Part shown: in pieces, positions 14,343-15,698 of the stretch
How positions within the stretch are numbered: position 1 is the first letter of the stretch
How the letters are laid out: the number at the start of each line of letters is the position of its first letter
Assembly (NCBI GenBank): GCA_034666665.1
Contig: JAXDLK010000139.1
Span: 1-15,698, forward strand
DNA length: 15,698 nt
Direction: 5' to 3'
DNA from: JAXDLK01 sp034666665
GTDB taxonomy: Bacteria; Desulfobacterota; Binatia; JACPRU01
Position numbers and translations under genes: made by a program
The notes under the pieces: generated by a model
What the model was told of the DNA's origin: nothing
Seen by the model: the letters and a program-made list of their open reading frames with translations, nothing else
Database searches by the model: none

Positions 14343-14611
14343 ATGACCATTTACGTATTGCTCAGCGAGAATCCGAAAACATTGGAAGCGGTGCAAAAGA
14401 CGTATGACGAACGCCACCGCCTCGAGCTCGCCCTGGGAGATGGCTTCTGGGCGATACCGGCACAGCCTCCGAGATCTTCGCGAAGCTCGGCGACACCGAC
14501 ACGGACCCGCTCAACGGCACGCTCATCTTTCCGACGTCTGGCTACAACGGACGGCACAGCTCGCAGACTTGGGAGTGGATCAGGACGCGGCTGAAGGAGA
14601 ACGGTGGCTAG
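14343..14611 (+). pseudogene. Small hypothetical gene split by a one-base frameshift
   Basis: The first frame gives MTIYVLLSENPKTLEAVQKT then YDERHRLELALGDGFW. The continuation GDTGTASEIFAKLGDTDTDP then LNGTLIFPTSGYNGRHSSQT, WEWIRTRLKENGG and stop is in another frame. Adding one G to the GGG run at about 14448-14450 joins them as DGFWGDTGTASEIF, a sensible product of about 89 residues. The halves together resemble small hypothetical proteins ending in a WEWI block; I cannot name a family. A sequencing error in the G run, a true inactivating deletion, or programmed shifting are all possible. The end overlaps the next gene by 8 nt. Confidence 0.55.
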
Positions 14612-15044
14612 GGATAAGGGCGCCGGCGGTGGCGGGATTACTCCGCCAGCGGATCAGGACGTGCCGTTACCCCGAACCGAGGGGCAGACCGACTATTATC
14701 CGCACATCCAGCAATCCCTGCTGAAGATCGAGAACGGCCAAGGTCGCCTCGACGAACGGACGGAGAATTTTCGGCGCGAGCTGGAGACTCTCGGGACTGA
14801 CCTGAAGGGGAAGCCTGGCAGCGGTCAATTTTGGGGCGGCGTGGGATTGATTTGCGCCGTGCTGATCGGGCTCGCGAGCGCCTACTGGCTCGCTACCGCG
14901 GCGAAGCTGGAAGCGATCGAGGCGCGGCTCGGAGCAACTATTCAATCGGCGATCGCAGATGCCATCCGGCCTCCAGCCCAAAAGCCGCGCTCACGCGAGG
15001 CCTGCATGCGCCTGCCCGCCCGCGTGCGCCTCGAACTCCCCTAG
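14604..15044 (+). CDS. Small membrane protein with coiled-coil region
   Basis: 146 residues from GTG 14604, with AAGGAG a good distance upstream, which decides the start. The N terminus is disordered and Gly/Pro-rich. Residues of about 30-70 (HIQQSLLKIENGQGRLDERT, ENFRRELETLGTDL) form a coiled coil. One membrane segment follows (WGGVGLICAVLIGLASAYWLA), then a helix (AAKLEAIEARLGATIQSAIADAI) and a basic tail. Such coiled-coil plus single-helix proteins are common in phages and mobile elements, but no specific function can be assigned. It overlaps the 3' end of the frameshifted gene. Confidence 0.6.
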   Translation: MARDKGAGGGGITPPADQDVPLPRTEGQTDYYPHIQQSLLKIENGQGRLDERTENFRRELETLGTDLKGKPGSGQFWGGVGLICAVLIGLASAYWLATAAKLEAIEARLGATIQSAIADAIRPPAQKPRSREACMRLPARVRLELP

Positions 15045-15322
15045 CGTCCGCCCCCGCCCATCCGTACCCGAGGCATCGGTGCTCTCTTGCCCCTTCCCAA
15101 TCGCGAGTCCGATGCCGGACTCCATTTCGGCGCACGAACTACCGCGTCGGGCGTTCCGATTGACGCAGAAATCGCCCCCGTGGGGATTAGTGGTCCCGCC
15201 CTCGCGAATCGCGCTGAGAGCCGTGCCAGGAGCGGCTTTCCGGCGATCCGATGCCGCGGGGGAGTTTCTGTCGGCCCGTACCCTCTTTCTATCTTTCGGT
15301 CCAACATGCATCAGCATGGACC

Positions 15323-15523
15323 GTGCAAGCTCGAGAAGAAGAGCCGACTCTCCTCACGGTCGCCGACGCCGCACGGCTCCTTGAAATCGGCCCCTCGCGC
15401 GTCCGGCAGTTAGTAGAAGCCGGCCGGCTCTCCGCGAGGCGCACCTTAAGTGGAGTCCGGATCCTCTACCTCGCGGACGTCGAGCGTCTACGACGCGAGA
15501 GGTCGGAGGATCGCCGGCCATGA
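15323..15523 (+). CDS. Excisionase-like / MerR-type helix-turn-helix protein
   Basis: 66 residues from GTG 15323: LLTVADAARLLEIGPSRVRQ, LVEAGRLSARRTLSGVRILY, LADVERLRRER. This is the winged HTH of the Xis/HTH_17 group: recognition helix SRVRQLVEAGRL, then wing, then the LADVERL helix. Such proteins bend DNA at att sites or act as small regulators. An ATG at 15251 would add 24 residues unlike the family, so GTG is preferred though without a clear Shine-Dalgarno sequence. Its stop overlaps the ATG of the next gene (ATGA). Confidence 0.7.
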   Translation: MQAREEEPTLLTVADAARLLEIGPSRVRQLVEAGRLSARRTLSGVRILYLADVERLRRERSEDRRP

Positions 15524-15698
15524 GTGCCCATCGATCGCGCGGCCCGGGGACTGAGGTCAGCGAGGATCCGGCGATGCCGGAGCCTGACGACGACCGCGGC
15601 GCCTTGGAGCCGCTGTGGACGCCGGCGGACGTCGCGCGTCTCTTGGGCCTCGGTGGAGGGGATGCCGCCGTCTACGAGCTTTGCCGAGCCCGCGCGAG
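15520..15698 (+). CDS. Second HTH (excisionase-like) protein, cut by the right edge
   Basis: ATG 15520 overlaps the preceding stop. After an acidic N-terminal region (about residues 10-35) comes LWTPADVARLLGLGGGDAAV then YELCRARA, which resembles the start of an HTH_17 DNA-binding domain of the type found beside tyrosine recombinases (compare TPEEVAELLGV..VYELARAGRIP). The rest lies outside the window. Two tandem DNA-binding genes suggest a regulatory or excision module. Confidence 0.6.
   Translation, partial: MSAHRSRGPGTEVSEDPAMPEPDDDRGALEPLWTPADVARLLGLGGGDAAVYELCRARA

Larger units (their letters stand above)
13390..15698 (+). mobile_element. Left end of a putative integrated element at tRNA-Ser (continues off the right edge)
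   Basis: The segment begins where tRNA-Ser stops and contains only small plus-strand genes of unknown or mobile-element type: a micro-ORF, an SH3-like secreted protein, a frameshifted gene, a coiled-coil membrane protein and two excisionase-like HTH genes. Gene spacing is looser than to the left. No integrase is in view; it would be expected beyond 15698. Gaps at 13390-13534, 14191-14342 and 15045-15322 show no confident gene. The last holds short open frames on both strands without recognisable protein features. Confidence 0.5.

Noticed and set aside
14991..15317. Minus-strand open frame over the 15045-15322 gap
   Set aside because: Overlaps the membrane-protein gene, has no ribosome-binding site or recognisable domain, and a rival frame is equally open.
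1..15698. CRISPR array, rRNA or riboswitch
   Set aside because: No regularly spaced repeats, no rRNA-like conserved blocks and no known riboswitch core were seen.

Overview
The window is high-GC bacterial DNA with tightly packed genes, frequent ATGA/TGATG overlaps and strong codon bias. No taxonomic marker is present. The gene mix (acyl-CoA ligase, crotonases, hybrid histidine kinase, secreted sulfatase with an Ig-like tail, probable selenocysteine use) would suit a soil or sediment Myxococcota/Desulfobacterota, Binatota, Rokubacteria or Acidobacteriota member. That placement is a guess.

Layout. (1) 1-1331, minus: an AMP-forming acyl-CoA ligase, cut by the left edge. (2) 1602-3987, plus: a single-domain response regulator overlapping a soluble PAS-PAS hybrid histidine kinase, followed by a UspA-like protein at 4061-4585 whose ribosome-binding site lies in a hairpin. 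(3) 4599-6303, minus: two tandem crotonases with atypical active sites, separated by a perfect 36-bp palindrome. (4) 6410-7600, plus: a short-form malic enzyme. (5) 7629-8815, minus: a two-gene operon of an HD-domain protein and an AhpD/carboxymuconolactone-decarboxylase-like protein. The second gene has an in-frame UGA exactly where the second Cys of the CxxC motif belongs, followed by a bacterial SECIS-like hairpin, so it is read here as a selenoprotein. (6) 8918-13218, plus: two translationally coupled alkaline-phosphatase-superfamily genes, one membrane-anchored with a Thr nucleophile and one a secreted formylglycine-type sulfatase with a C-terminal Ig-like domain. (7) 13304-13389: promoter and 5' half of a tRNA-Ser(GCU) that breaks off right after the anticodon loop. 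(8) 13390 to the right edge: an accessory segment of small, poorly conserved genes (micro-ORF, SH3-like secreted protein, frameshifted small gene, coiled-coil membrane protein, two excisionase-like HTH proteins). It looks like the left end of an element integrated in the tRNA gene.

How the parts fit. The ligase and crotonases point to acyl-CoA metabolism, with malic enzyme linking C4 acids to pyruvate. The kinase/regulator/Usp block looks like signalling and stress response. The HD/AhpD pair is probably one redox or oxygenase-linked function, coupled by a TGATG overlap. The strongest candidate for something undescribed is this HD-domain plus CxxU selenoprotein operon. The clearest genome-structure signal is the broken tRNA-Ser at the edge of the accessory segment.
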